A stretch of DNA of 64,000 nt from Streptomyces sp. S.PB5 (GCF_030403745.1 NZ_JAQMWP010000023.1:1-64000); one strand, 5' to 3'. Counted from the stretch's first letter, positions 45,343 to 56,217 are shown. Translations and numbers: made by a program. The notes: a model not told the origin generated them from the letters alone.

Positions 45343-46427
45343 GCGCCGGCACCCTGGCCCGGCCGCGTCCGCCCCGACTGCCACGGCCCTCCTGGCTGTC
45401 CGGCGCCACGGGCACGTTCCTGCGCCGGCTGGCCGTCATCCCCCTCGTGCTGTTCGCCCTGTCGTCCCTGGTGTTCGTGGCGATACGGCTGCTGCCGGGC
45501 TCCCCTGCGACCTCCCTCGCCGCAGGCGGGAACACCGCCTCCGCCGAACAGTTCAACGCCAACGAAGAACGCGTGACCAAGGCACTCGGCCTCGACCAGC
45601 CGCTGCTGGCGCAGTACGGACACTTCCTCGACGACCTCCTCCACCTGCGGCTTGGCACCTCCTTCTACGGCTCCAACAGCGTCCTCGGCCTGCTCGGCGA
45701 CGCCCTGCCCGCGACCGTGGAACTCACCCTCGCCGCCATGGCCGTCGCCGTACTGCTCGGCGTCGTCACCGGCGTCGTCGCGGCCCTGCGCCGGGGCAGC
45801 TGGCTCGACACCTCCACCCGGGCCGTGGCCACCGTCAGCTTCTCCCTGCCCTGGTTCGCCCTCGGCGTGCTGTCCATCGTCGTGTTCGGCGTATGGCTGC
45901 GCTGGCTGCCTGTGCTGGGGCGACTCCCCAGCACCCTGGACTACCAGCCGACGACGGGCTTCGTGCTGCTGGACGCGATCCTGCAGAACCGGCCCGAACT
46001 CGTCTGGCCGTGGCTGCAGCACCTCATCCTGCCCGCGGTGACCCTCGCGCTGTCGATGGCCGGGTTCATCACCCGGATCGTGCGCGCCTCCGTCCTGGAC
46101 GTGCTCGGCGACGACTTCGTGCGCACCGCCCGCATGAAGGGCCTCAGCGAACACGCGGTGGTACGCCGCCACGTCCTGCGCAACGCCTGGCTGCCCATCG
46201 TCATCGTCCTGGGCCTGCAATTCGGCTCCCTGCTGGGCGGCTCCGTCATCACCGAGACCGTCTTCTCCTACCCAGGCGTCGGTCACCTCCTCGTCCAGGG
46301 CGTGCTGCAACGCGACTACCCGGTCGTACAAGGCGCCGCCCTCGCCATCGCCCTGCTGTTCACCCTCGTCAACCACGCGGTCGACCTGCTGTACACGGTC
46401 CTCGACCCACGCCTACGCAAAGGATGA
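45339..46427 (+). CDS. ABC-transporter permease, DppB type
   Basis: The 362-residue protein has an N-terminal span (LAVIPLVLFALSSLVFVAIR), the periplasmic loop with LGLDQPLLAQYGHFLDDLLH, and later spans. The coupling loop is DDFVRTARMKGLSEHAVVRR, and the end is ETVFSYPGVGHLLVQGV. In most such operons the B gene precedes C; here the order is reversed, which is tolerated. Confidence 0.92.
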   Translation: MSAGTLARPRPPRLPRPSWLSGATGTFLRRLAVIPLVLFALSSLVFVAIRLLPGSPATSLAAGGNTASAEQFNANEERVTKALGLDQPLLAQYGHFLDDLLHLRLGTSFYGSNSVLGLLGDALPATVELTLAAMAVAVLLGVVTGVVAALRRGSWLDTSTRAVATVSFSLPWFALGVLSIVVFGVWLRWLPVLGRLPSTLDYQPTTGFVLLDAILQNRPELVWPWLQHLILPAVTLALSMAGFITRIVRASVLDVLGDDFVRTARMKGLSEHAVVRRHVLRNAWLPIVIVLGLQFGSLLGGSVITETVFSYPGVGHLLVQGVLQRDYPVVQGAALAIALLFTLVNHAVDLLYTVLDPRLRKG

Positions 46428-46432
46428 TCCTG

Positions 46433-47122
46433 ATGGACATCGTGCTGGTCCACGGTGCCGGCGGCCGGCCCACCACCTGGTCGGCGGTGCAGCCGCTGCT
46501 CACCGCCCGCGGACACCGCCTGTTCACGGTCACCAACCCCATGACCTCCCTGGCGGACGACATCGCCCAGACCACGGCCGCGCTGGAAGCGACGAGCGGC
46601 CCCGTGCTGCTGGCCGGGCACTCCTACGGCGGCGCCGTCATCACCAACGTCGGACGCGACCCGCGCATCAAGGGGCTGGTCTACATCGCCGCGTTCGCAC
46701 CCGACGAGGGCGAAACCGTCAACGAGATCGTCGAGCGCTACGAGCCCGCCGAGATCTCCAAGTACATGCGGCGCGGCCCCAACGGCGAGTGGAAGTCCGA
46801 GCCCGGCCCCGAGTTCTGGGCAGAGATCGGCCCGGACCTGTCGGCCGAGCAGCGAGCCGTCGTGGAGGCCGAGGCACGCAAGGCCGACAACCTCGTCTTC
46901 ACCCAGGCCACCGGAGAGCCGGCCTGGCGGTCTCTGCCCAGCTGGTACCTCGTCGCCGACGACGACCGCACCCTGCGCCCGGAGATACAGAACTTCATGG
47001 CCGAGCGGATGCAGGCCACGGTCGAGCATGTGCCGGGCAGCCACTACACCACCCTGGTGTGGCCCGAACGGGTCGCCGACCTCGTCCACCGGGCCGCGCT
47101 GGCCGTGGGCGGGGTCGTATGA
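46433..47122 (+). CDS. Alpha/beta hydrolase (carboxylesterase/amidase type)
   Basis: ATG 46433 with AAAGGA eight bases upstream is preferred; ATG 46424, which overlaps the permease stop, is possible. The 229-residue enzyme has HGAGG for the oxyanion hole, the nucleophile Ser64 in LLAGHSYGGAVITN, an Asp in YLVADDDRTLRP and the final His in VPGSHYTTLVWPE. It resembles the small esterase group often called EstC- or MenH-like. Lying between transporter genes, it probably hydrolyses the imported compound in the cytoplasm. Confidence 0.88.
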   Translation: MDIVLVHGAGGRPTTWSAVQPLLTARGHRLFTVTNPMTSLADDIAQTTAALEATSGPVLLAGHSYGGAVITNVGRDPRIKGLVYIAAFAPDEGETVNEIVERYEPAEISKYMRRGPNGEWKSEPGPEFWAEIGPDLSAEQRAVVEAEARKADNLVFTQATGEPAWRSLPSWYLVADDDRTLRPEIQNFMAERMQATVEHVPGSHYTTLVWPERVADLVHRAALAVGGVV

Positions 47123-48131
47123 CCGCGCCGGAGGCAGTGCTGCGGGTGCGGGATCTGCGTGTGCAGTTCGACGTGCCCGCGGGCCGGCTGCCCGCCGTGG
47201 ACGGCGTCGACCTCACTCTGCGCAGGGGCGAGATCCTGGCGCTGGTCGGCGAGTCGGGGTCGGGCAAGTCGGCGCTGTCGATGAGCCTGGTCGGCCTCAA
47301 CCGCGGCCCGCGCACCCACATCAGCGGGTCGGTCTCCTTCCGCGGCCGGGAACTGGTGGGGGCGTCCGACCGGGAGCTGCGCCGGGTACGCGGCAAGGAC
47401 GTGACGGTCGTCTTCCAGGACGCGCTGGCCGCGCTCAACCCGCTGCACCGGGCGGGCGCGCAGATCGCGGAGACCATCCGCGCCCACGCCGACGTACCGC
47501 GCGCCACCGCCGCCGCCCGCGCCGTCCACCTGCTCGGCGAGGTCGGCATCGCTGGCCCCGCCCGCGCCGCGCGTGCCTATCCGCACCAGCTCTCCGGCGG
47601 CATGCGGCAGCGCGTGATGATCGCCATGGGGCTGGCCAACGACCCGGCCGTGCTGATCGCCGACGAGCCGACCACCGCGCTGGACGTCACCATCCAGGCG
47701 CAGGTGCTGACGCTGCTGAAGCGGGTGCAGCGCGAGCACGGCACCTCCGTCCTGCTGATCACCCACGATCTCGGGGTGGTCGCCGAGGTCGCCGACCGGG
47801 TGGCGGTGATGTACGCGGGACGGATCGTGGAACAGGGCACGCGCGACGAGGTCCTCTTCGACCCGCAGCACCCTTACACCATGGGCCTGCTGGGCTCGGT
47901 GCCCCCGCTGGCGGGCCCGGTGCCCGCGCGGCTGCCAGCGATTCCGGGAAACCCACCCGCCGGGGTCGAGCGGCCCGCCGGCTGTGGCTTCGCGCCCCGC
48001 TGCCCCTTCGCCGACGACGGCTGCGGCACCCGGCCGGAGCTGCGGCGCCGGCACGGCGGCACGGGACATCTGGACGCCTGTGTGCTGCCCGGAAAGGCCC
48101 GGGCACGGGCCCGCGCGACGGGGGCCGCCGT

Positions 48132-48135
<4 letters not shown>
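47119..48135 (+). CDS. ABC-transporter ATPase, DppD type
   Basis: The 338-residue ATPase has Walker A GESGSGKSA, the Q-loop in VVFQDALAALNP, the signature QLSGGMRQRVMIAMGLA, Walker B VLIADEPTTALD and H-loop THDLG. Its C-terminal oligopeptide-transporter extension contains GCGFAPRCPFADDGCG, with cysteines that bind an iron-sulfur cluster in related DppD proteins. It starts at an ATG overlapping the hydrolase stop. Confidence 0.93.
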
Positions 48136-49102
<967 letters not shown>

Positions 49103-49106
<4 letters not shown>

Positions 49107-49867
49107 TCATCGATGCCTACAACACCACGCAGGACGTCCGCGGCCGCTCCGACTACCTCACCGGGGCGCGCAAGGGCCAGGCCCCGCCGCCGTACACGCC
49201 GTTCGAGCCGCGGCGCATCCTCGACCGGATGGACGCCGCCGGGGTGGACATGGCGATGGTGTGCTCGCTCGCCCAGCGGATCGAGAACGACTTCATCGCC
49301 TCGCTGGTGTCCGCCCACCCCGACCGGTTCTTCGGCTTCGGGCAGGTGCTGCCGCAGGCCGACGACGCCATCGAGGAGATCGACCGGATCGCCGACGCGG
49401 GCCTGGTCGGACTGAAACTCCATCCCAGCCTGCACGGCTACCACGTGGCCGACCACGGGCTGCTGGACCCGGTGTTCGAAGCCTGTGCCCGGCGCGGGCT
49501 CCTGGTACTGATCAACGCCCTCGACGACGCGTTCTGCGCGCCGCTGGCCATCGAGGAGATCGCGCGCGACCACCCGGAGGTGCCGACGATCATCGCGCAC
49601 ATGGGGGCCGTGTGGAACGTGCCTGAGGCGATCATCGTCGCCGAACGGCAGCCGCACGTCTACCTGGAGACGTCCGCGACGCTGATGAGTGACGTCAAGC
49701 GGGCCTACGCGCGGCTCGGGCCGCGGCAGATCCTGATGGGCAGCGAGTGGCCGGGCTCCGACTTCGACCTCGAACGCATGAAGATCGCCAAGGCCGTCGA
49801 GGACGAGAAGGACCGGGCGCTGATCGAGGGCGGCAACATGGCCCGCCTGCTGGGACTGGACGCATGA
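49103..49867 (+). CDS. Amidohydrolase-2 family TIM-barrel hydrolase
   Basis: A TTG start overlaps the stop of the ATPase gene (TTGA). The 254-residue barrel has VGLKLHPSLHGYHVADH, TIIAHMGAVWNVPEAI and ILMGSEWPGSDFD. The usual N-terminal HxH is replaced by IDAYNTT, and the final acidic motif is GSEWP instead of the common TDWP. The metal site is therefore altered, as in some lactone hydrolases and decarboxylases. It may open a lactone or lactam, or decarboxylate the intermediate. Confidence 0.82.
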
Positions 49868-50313
49868 GCGCCGCACCGGTCGCCGTCCCGGCTCAGATGA
49901 GCGACCTGGACGCCGAACTCCTGAACATCGCGCAGGAGTTGCTGGCCCGGGTGTGGCAGCAAGACCGCCACGAGGTCGCCACCGCGCTGCGCACCGCCGA
50001 CGGCCGCATCCACACCGGCGTCCACGTCGAGGGTTCCTGCCGGCGCAGTTCGATCTGCGCCGAGGGCGTCGCCCTGGGCACCGCGCGCGGTGCCCTCGCG
50101 CCCGGCGCGCCCCTGGCGGTGACGTCGGTGGTGTCGGTGCAGATCAAGCCCGCCGGGCAGTTCCGGATCATCGCGCCGTGCGGAGTGTGCCGGGAACTCA
50201 TCAGCGACTACTGCCCGGACGCCACCGTGTGGATCACCACCGTCGACGACGACCGGCCCGCCGCGTTCCGCGCCCTGGACCTGCTGCCGCAGAAGAGCCG
50301 GCGCCGCTGGTGA
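49864..50313 (+). CDS. Cytidine-deaminase-like zinc hydrolase
   Basis: The 149-residue protein has the zinc ligands Cys65, Cys106 and Cys109 (SSICAEG and APCGVCREL) and the catalytic Glu67, the pattern of small homotetrameric cytidine and blasticidin-S deaminases. HVEGS stands in the place of the NVEN loop. It overlaps the previous gene. In a catabolic operon it more likely removes an amino group from a heterocyclic intermediate than salvages cytidine (inference). Confidence 0.82.
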   Translation: MSAAPVAVPAQMSDLDAELLNIAQELLARVWQQDRHEVATALRTADGRIHTGVHVEGSCRRSSICAEGVALGTARGALAPGAPLAVTSVVSVQIKPAGQFRIIAPCGVCRELISDYCPDATVWITTVDDDRPAAFRALDLLPQKSRRRW

Positions 50314-50354
50314 GCCCGGCCCGCCCGCACCAAGCCCTTGAGGAAAGGAGAGCC

Positions 50355-51194
50355 ATGCCGTCCGTCATCACCGGTCCGAGCGCGCTGCGCGTGCCCACCG
50401 CACTGGACGTCCCCGCACTCGCCGAACAGCTCGGCGGTACCGGTACGCCGCTGCACTGGGAGGAGCTGACCTGGCAGGAGGCCGAGACCACGGTCGCCGG
50501 CCACGACGCCGTGATCATCCCGGTGGGCGCCACCGAACAGCACGGTCCGCATCTGCCCCTGGCCGTGGACACGCGGATCTGCGAAGCGGTCGCCCTGGGC
50601 GTCTCTGCGCTGACGGGGGTGCCGGTGCTGCCGCCGCTGAGCTTCGGCGTGTCCGCCTCGCACGGCGGCTTCGCCGGCACGGTGGCGCTGCGCCCCGAGA
50701 CGCTGATCGCCGTCGTCGAGGACATGATCGACTCCCTGTACGCCTGCGGAGTCCGGCAGTTCGTCCTGCTCAACGGCCACATCTGGAACAACGGCGCCCT
50801 CGACGTCTCCGCCGAGAAGCTGAGGGTGCGTCACCGGGACGCACGCGTGCGGGCGTTGGGGTACGTGACGATGTACCCGGGGCCGGAGGTCGATGGCCAT
50901 GTCACCTACGGCCGTGCCCTGATGCACGCCAACTATTTCGAGACCTCCGTGATGCTGCACCTGGCACCCGAACTGGTGCGGATGGAGCGGGCCACCTCGC
51001 ACGTCGACGTCGACTCCTTCTGGGACTACCGCATGGACCAGGTCAGCGAGACCGGCGTGTGGGGCAGGGACGTGACCGAGGCGAACGCCGCCCACGGACA
51101 GGCGGAGTTCGACCGCTGCGTGCTCACCACCGCCCGCGCCGTCTCGGCCGCCGTGCGCGAGCCCTGGCCCAGCGCCACGCACCGGCCCGCCTGA
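50355..51194 (+). CDS. Creatininase-family amidohydrolase
   Basis: ATG 50355 follows AAAGGAGAG. The 279-residue enzyme has IIPVGATEQHGPHLPLAVDT, SASHGGFAGTVALRPETL and LLNGHIWNNG. The first motif holds the metal ligands of creatininases. The usual NGHGGN is changed to NGHIWN, so the substrate differs. The family opens cyclic amides such as creatinine or cleaves formamides. Confidence 0.87.
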   Translation: MPSVITGPSALRVPTALDVPALAEQLGGTGTPLHWEELTWQEAETTVAGHDAVIIPVGATEQHGPHLPLAVDTRICEAVALGVSALTGVPVLPPLSFGVSASHGGFAGTVALRPETLIAVVEDMIDSLYACGVRQFVLLNGHIWNNGALDVSAEKLRVRHRDARVRALGYVTMYPGPEVDGHVTYGRALMHANYFETSVMLHLAPELVRMERATSHVDVDSFWDYRMDQVSETGVWGRDVTEANAAHGQAEFDRCVLTTARAVSAAVREPWPSATHRPA

Positions 51195-51349
51195 AGCCCG
51201 CCCGCCCGAGCCCACGGGAGCGAACGACCGCTGCGGCGCCCGGACTTCCGTCCGCCCCGTCGCGCAATGGGCCCGCCGCCCCGCCGCGAACCCGGCATCC
51301 GCCACGTCGGCCAATGCGGCCCGCGGCCTCGAACCACAAGGAGAACACC

Positions 51350-52807
51350 TTGGACCCCAGCATCACCCTCCCGCGGTTGCCGGAGCGCGAGCCGATGCTC
51401 ATCGGCGGCGACTGGACCACGGGAACCGCGACCCGGTGGATCCCGGTCCTCGACCCCGCCACCGGTGAGCGCCTGACCACCGTCGCGCAGGCCGACGGCA
51501 GCGATGTGGAACGGGCGGTGGCCGCCGCCGCGGCAGCGCACCGCGATGGACGCTGGCGCACTCTGCCTCCCCGCCGCCGCCAGGACGTGCTGCTGCGGCT
51601 CGCGGACCTGGTGGAGCGGGACGCCGAGGCGCTGGCGGTCCTGGACACCCTGGACAACGGCAAGGCGATCGAACGGGCTCGCGGCGACGTGGAACTCGGC
51701 CTGCAGGCCATCCGGCACTTCGCGGGCACGCCGACCCGGCTGACCGGCACGGTGCACGCCTCCCCGCCCGGCCGTCACGTGTACAGCGTGCGCGAGCCGG
51801 TCGGTGTCGTGGCAGCCGTGCTCCCCTGGAACTTCCCCTTCATGATCGCCGCCTGGAAGGTCGCCCCCGCCCTGGCGGCCGGCTGCACGGTGGTGGTCAA
51901 GCCCGCCGAGCAGACCCCACTGACCGCGCTGCGGCTGGCCGCCCTGTGCCTGGAGGCGGGCATTCCGGAAGGCGTCGTCAACGTGGTGACCGGAGACGGC
52001 CGCACCGGGGCCGAGTTGGTCGCCCATCCCGATGTCGCCAAGGTCTCCTTCACCGGGTCCACCGACGTAGGACGGCTGATCATGGCCGCGGTGGCGCCGT
52101 CGGTCAAACGGCTCACCCTCGAGCTGGGCGGCAAGTCCGCCAACATCGTCTTCGCCGACGCCGACCTGGACGCCGCCGCCCCGGCCGCAGTCCGCGCGGT
52201 GTTCGGGCACTCCGGTCAGATGTGCACGGCCGGCAGCAGACTGCTGGTGCAGCGCTCGGTGCTCAAGGAGTTCCTCGACCGGATGCTGCCGGCGGTGGAC
52301 GCCCTGCGCATCGGCCCCGGTCTGTCCGGCGGGATCAACATCGGTCCGCTGGTCTCCCAGGAGCAGTTCGACCGGGTCACCGGCTACCTCGACCTCGGCC
52401 GCGCCGAGGGCGCCCGGCCCGTCACCGGCGGAGAGCCGCTGCCGGGACCCGGCTGGTTCGTGCGGCCCACGGTGTTCACGGAGGTCACCCCGGACATGCG
52501 GATCGCCCGCGAGGAGATCTTCGGGCCGGTCGCCACCGTGCTGCCCTTCGACACAGAGGACGAGGCGATCGCGCTGGCCAACGACAGCGACTACGGTCTC
52601 GCGGCCGGCGTGTGGACCACCGACCTCGGCCGCGCCCACCGCGCGGCGTCGGCACTCCAGACGGGCACCGTCTGGGTGAACACCTACAACGAGTTCGACC
52701 CCGCCGTGGCCTTCGGCGGTACCAAGCAGTCCGGTCTGGGCAGGGACCTCGGCGACGCGGCCGTCAACGGGTTCACCGAGCTCAAGAGCATCACGATCGC
52801 GCTGTGA
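51350..52807 (+). CDS. Aldehyde dehydrogenase (NAD(P)-dependent)
   Basis: A TTG start follows AAGGAGAAC. The 485-residue enzyme has VLPWNFPFMIAAWKVAPALA, SFTGSTDVGRLI, the catalytic Glu258 (LTLELGGKSA) and Cys292 (GHSGQMCTAGSR), and EEIFGPVATVLPF. It is closest by eye to betaine/gamma-aminobutyraldehyde dehydrogenases. It would oxidise the aldehyde released by the amine or sarcosine oxidase of the cluster. It overlaps the next gene by four bases. Confidence 0.93.
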   Translation: MDPSITLPRLPEREPMLIGGDWTTGTATRWIPVLDPATGERLTTVAQADGSDVERAVAAAAAAHRDGRWRTLPPRRRQDVLLRLADLVERDAEALAVLDTLDNGKAIERARGDVELGLQAIRHFAGTPTRLTGTVHASPPGRHVYSVREPVGVVAAVLPWNFPFMIAAWKVAPALAAGCTVVVKPAEQTPLTALRLAALCLEAGIPEGVVNVVTGDGRTGAELVAHPDVAKVSFTGSTDVGRLIMAAVAPSVKRLTLELGGKSANIVFADADLDAAAPAAVRAVFGHSGQMCTAGSRLLVQRSVLKEFLDRMLPAVDALRIGPGLSGGINIGPLVSQEQFDRVTGYLDLGRAEGARPVTGGEPLPGPGWFVRPTVFTEVTPDMRIAREEIFGPVATVLPFDTEDEAIALANDSDYGLAAGVWTTDLGRAHRAASALQTGTVWVNTYNEFDPAVAFGGTKQSGLGRDLGDAAVNGFTELKSITIAL

Positions 52808-55368
52808 GCGCCCCCGTGACGGCCACGTCGCCGACCCCCACGACCCTGGACGTCGCCGCCGAACGAATGCGCACGCCGGGATGCTCCACCGGCCACCACT
52901 TCAACTCGGCCGGCGCGGCCCTTCTCGCCTCCTCCACCGTCGAGGCGGTCATCGACCACCTGCGCGCAGAGAGCCTGCACGGCGGTTATGAGGCGGCCAA
53001 GCTCGCCGCCGACGAGCTGGCCGCTGTCTACGACCGCACCGCCGCCCTGCTCGGCGTCCACGCGGACGAGGTCGCTCTGGTCGAGAGCGCCACCGCGGGC
53101 TGGCAGCGGATCGTCTCCTCGCTGCGGCTGCGGCCCGGAGACCGCGTGCTCGCCGCCCGCTCCAGCTATGTCAGCAGCGCCTTGCATCTGCTGGCCGCCG
53201 AGCGGGACGCCGGCATCCGGGTGGAGGTGCTGCCCAACGGGCCTGACGGAGCCACTGACTTGGAGATGCTGGAGCGTGCCCTGCGCGCGGGACCGGCCGC
53301 GCTGGTGACCGCGGCGCATGTGCCGACCTCGTCCGGGCTGGTCGAACCGGCCGCCGCGATAGGCGCCTCGGCGGCGGCGCACGGGGTGCCGTTCCTGCTC
53401 GACGCCACCCAGTCGCTGGGCCAGTTGCCCACCGACATGGAGGCCCTCGGCTGCGACCTGCTGATCGGCACCGGCCGCAAGTTCCTGCGCGCCCCGCGCG
53501 GTACCGGTCTGCTCGCCGTGCGCCGGCCCCTGCTGGAGCGGCTCGCCCCGCAGGCGCCGGATGTGCGCGGGGCGCTCTGGACGGGTGAACGCAGCTGGGA
53601 ACTGGCGCCGGACGCACGGCGGTTCGAGCTGTGGGAGGCCGCCCACGCCCTGCGCCTGGGTCTGGGCTCGGCGCTGGCCGACCTGCACAGGCTCGGCCCC
53701 CGGGCCGTCTTCGCTCACCTGACCGCCCTCGCGGCGAGGCTGCGCGAGCGGCTCGGCGCCGTGCCCGGGGTGCGGCTGGCCGATCCTTCCGCGGCGGGGG
53801 GCGCGATCGTCACCTTCGTGGTCGACGGACTCGACGCCGGCGAGGTGCAGCGTCAACTCGCCCTTCGGCGCGTCTACTTGGTCGCCGTACCGGCCGCCCA
53901 CGGCCGCTGGGACATGGACCCGCGGGGACTGGCAAAGGTGGTACGGGCCTCGGTGCACGTCTACACCGACGACGACGATCTGGACGCCCTGGTCGAGGCC
54001 GTCGCGCAGATCGCGGCCGCCGCGCGCCGCACGGCCCGCACGCCGTCAGACGTCACGGCCACTGCCTCCGAGGCGACAACGGCTCCGGCCCCGGCTGCCG
54101 TACGGGCAACGGCCTCCCCTTCGGCTTCGGCACCGACATCAGTTCCTCCTCCGGACTCCCCTTCGGCATCGACGCCAGTTCCCGCGACAGACACCCCTTC
54201 GGCTTCGGCGTCCGGCCCCTTCCCCGCCGCCCTGCCCGGCGCCCGTCCCGCATGGCAAGCGACCGGGCACCTGTACGATGCGGTGGTCGTCGGCCTCGGT
54301 GTGCACGGCAGCGCGGCGCTGCGGCAGTTGGCCGAGCGCGGCCTCGACGTGCTGGGTCTGGAGCGGTTCGCACTGGGCCACGACCTCGGTTCCTCGCACG
54401 GTGCCACCCGGATGATCCGCCGCGCCTACCCCCACCCCGACTGGGACGGCCTGGTCGACACCGCCTACCGGGCCTGGGCGGAGCTGGAGGAAGCCGCCAA
54501 GAGCCGACTGGTCGACGTCACCGGCGGTCTGTACGCCGCGCCCGCCGGCCGGCCCGACGCGTTGCGCGGTCCGGGCTGCCGCTCGGTCGACGCCGACGAG
54601 GCGGCCCGCATCTTCCCCGGCCTGCGGCTGCCCGAGGGGTTCACCGCGGTCCACGACCCGGCCGCGGGGATCATCAACGCCTGCCAGGCCCTGCGCGTCC
54701 AGCTCACCCTCGCCGAACGGGCGGGCGCCCGGATCGCCGACCGCACACCGGTCACCGACTGGCAGCCCGACGGCGACCACGTCCTCGTCCGCACGGCCTC
54801 GGGGCCGGTACGCGCCCGACGGCTGGTGCTGTGCGCCGGGCCCTGGACGCCGTCTCTGGTGCCCTCGCTGGCGGGCCATCTGACGGTCACCCGGATCGTG
54901 AACGCCTACTTCGCCGCCGATCCGCGCGGCCCACTGGGCCCCTCCGGGCTGGGCAGTTTCTCGGTCGACCTGCCGGAAGGACTGCTGTACGGCTTCCCGG
55001 CCGACGATGGCCGGGGGCTGAAGGCAGGGCTCGACGCGGGCCCGCCATGGGACCCCGAGGCCGCCCGGCCCGCCGCCACCGCCGACGAACTCACCCTGCT
55101 CACCCGGGCGGTGGCACGGGTCCTGCCCGGCGCGGGTGCGGTGACCGAGAGCCTGACGTGCCTGTACACGATGACCGCGGACCGGCGCTTCCTCGTCGGC
55201 GAGGTGCCCGGCGCACCGGGGGTGCTGATGGCCTCGGCGTGTTCCGGGCACGGTTTCAAGTTCGGTCCGGCGATCGGCGCGGCCCTGGCCGACCTGGTGT
55301 GCGAACGTCCGCGCCCGGACCTGGATTTCCTCTCGCCCGCCCGGCTGATCCCCGGCGGTGCCCGATGA
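52804..55368 (+). CDS. Fusion of a class V aminotransferase and a sarcosine-oxidase-like flavoenzyme
   Basis: The GTG at 52804 overlaps the dehydrogenase stop. Residues 20-400 are a class V PLP enzyme with HVPTSSGLVEPAAAIGASAA, FLLDATQSLGQ and the PLP lysine Lys226 in GTGRKFLRAPRGTGLL (EgtE/cysteine-desulfurase-like). Residues 405-475 are a low-complexity Ala/Ser/Pro/Thr linker. Residues 490-850 are a monomeric sarcosine oxidase/N-methyltryptophan oxidase type, with VVGLGVHGSAALRQLAERG (Gly497), Cys786 in LTCLYTMTADRRFLVGE as probable covalent FAD site, and SGHGFKFGP. The fusion suggests direct transfer of an amino intermediate between sites. Confidence 0.88.
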   Translation: MSAPVTATSPTPTTLDVAAERMRTPGCSTGHHFNSAGAALLASSTVEAVIDHLRAESLHGGYEAAKLAADELAAVYDRTAALLGVHADEVALVESATAGWQRIVSSLRLRPGDRVLAARSSYVSSALHLLAAERDAGIRVEVLPNGPDGATDLEMLERALRAGPAALVTAAHVPTSSGLVEPAAAIGASAAAHGVPFLLDATQSLGQLPTDMEALGCDLLIGTGRKFLRAPRGTGLLAVRRPLLERLAPQAPDVRGALWTGERSWELAPDARRFELWEAAHALRLGLGSALADLHRLGPRAVFAHLTALAARLRERLGAVPGVRLADPSAAGGAIVTFVVDGLDAGEVQRQLALRRVYLVAVPAAHGRWDMDPRGLAKVVRASVHVYTDDDDLDALVEAVAQIAAAARRTARTPSDVTATASEATTAPAPAAVRATASPSASAPTSVPPPDSPSASTPVPATDTPSASASGPFPAALPGARPAWQATGHLYDAVVVGLGVHGSAALRQLAERGLDVLGLERFALGHDLGSSHGATRMIRRAYPHPDWDGLVDTAYRAWAELEEAAKSRLVDVTGGLYAAPAGRPDALRGPGCRSVDADEAARIFPGLRLPEGFTAVHDPAAGIINACQALRVQLTLAERAGARIADRTPVTDWQPDGDHVLVRTASGPVRARRLVLCAGPWTPSLVPSLAGHLTVTRIVNAYFAADPRGPLGPSGLGSFSVDLPEGLLYGFPADDGRGLKAGLDAGPPWDPEAARPAATADELTLLTRAVARVLPGAGAVTESLTCLYTMTADRRFLVGEVPGAPGVLMASACSGHGFKFGPAIGAALADLVCERPRPDLDFLSPARLIPGGAR

Positions 55369-55394
55369 GGACCGCCGGGGAGCCGGGACGCCGC

Positions 55395-56084
55395 TCAGCC
55401 GTGGAAGACGGTCTGCGAGCGCCTCTCGTACCAGGCCGTCAGGTGCTCGCCGGCGCTGATGACGTGCTCACGCATCGCCTCCTGCGCCCGGTCCGCGTCC
55501 CGGTCCGCCAAGGCGGCCATCAACTCGTCGTGCTGACGAACGTTCAGCTGCCGGTGGCGTTCGTCCCCGGCCAGCGCCAGCGAGGACACGTTGCGCGGGA
55601 AGCTCTCGTTGATCCGGTCGATCATGCGGCTGAGCCAGGGGTTGTCGGCCGCCTGGCAGACCACGGTGTGGAAGCAGTCGTTGGCCCGCGTCGTGTCGGC
55701 CGCACCGCCACCCAGGCCCTCCACCGCCGCGCGCAGCACGTCGTTGTGGCGGCGCAGTTCGGCGAGCTGGCTGTCGGTGATCCGGTCGGCGGCGCGCCGC
55801 GCGGCCAGGGCCTCCAGCTCCGCGCGGACCTCGTACGCCTGGCGCACCTCCCACGGCGCCGGCACCCGCACCACCGCACCGCGGTGCGGCTGCATCTCGA
55901 TCAGCCCGCCGTTCTGCAACTGGCGCAGCGCCTCGCGCACCGGAGTGCGGCTCACCCCGAACTCGGCGGCCAGCGCGGCCTGGCGCAGCGGTTTGCCGAT
56001 CGGGAGCTCCCCGTTCATGATCCGCGTGCGGATACGGGCAGCGATGTCGTCGACGAGGGCGCCTTCGTCGGTCTGGGACGTCAT
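55395..56084 (-). CDS. GntR/FCD (FadR-type) repressor, probable cluster regulator
   Basis: The 229-residue protein starts MTSQTDEGALVDDIAARIRT. It has the GntR wing-helix (FGVSRTPVREALRQLQNGGL, MQPHRGAVVR) and an FCD effector domain with the metal-binding FHTVVCQAADNPWL, HDELMAALADRDADRAQEAM and EHVISAGEHL. It is divergent from the cyclase operon. The TTGGATCCA motif in the shared gap also precedes two other units of the cluster, so it is the best candidate for a common repressor lifted by the substrate. Confidence 0.9.
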   Translation of the reverse strand: MTSQTDEGALVDDIAARIRTRIMNGELPIGKPLRQAALAAEFGVSRTPVREALRQLQNGGLIEMQPHRGAVVRVPAPWEVRQAYEVRAELEALAARRAADRITDSQLAELRRHNDVLRAAVEGLGGGAADTTRANDCFHTVVCQAADNPWLSRMIDRINESFPRNVSSLALAGDERHRQLNVRQHDELMAALADRDADRAQEAMREHVISAGEHLTAWYERRSQTVFHG

Positions 56085-56174
56085 CGGAGTGGGTCTCACC
56101 CTTCTCGGGGGCTGACGGGGCCGCGCGGTGGTGGAGCAGTCTGCCACGCCGCAGCGGCTCATCGTCCACCGGTT

Positions 56175-56206
56175 TTGGATCCACTCACACAGTATCCGCA
56201 TCCAAT
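56175..56206. promoter_or_regulatory. GntR-type operator in the gntR-cyclase gap
   Basis: TTGGATCCAC (56175-56184) and, 12 bases on, GCATCCAAT (56198-56206) carry one full and one half site of the cluster motif. They lie between the divergent repressor and cyclase genes, over the likely promoters of both. Confidence 0.6.
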
Positions 56207-56217
56207 AGGAGTGTGTC

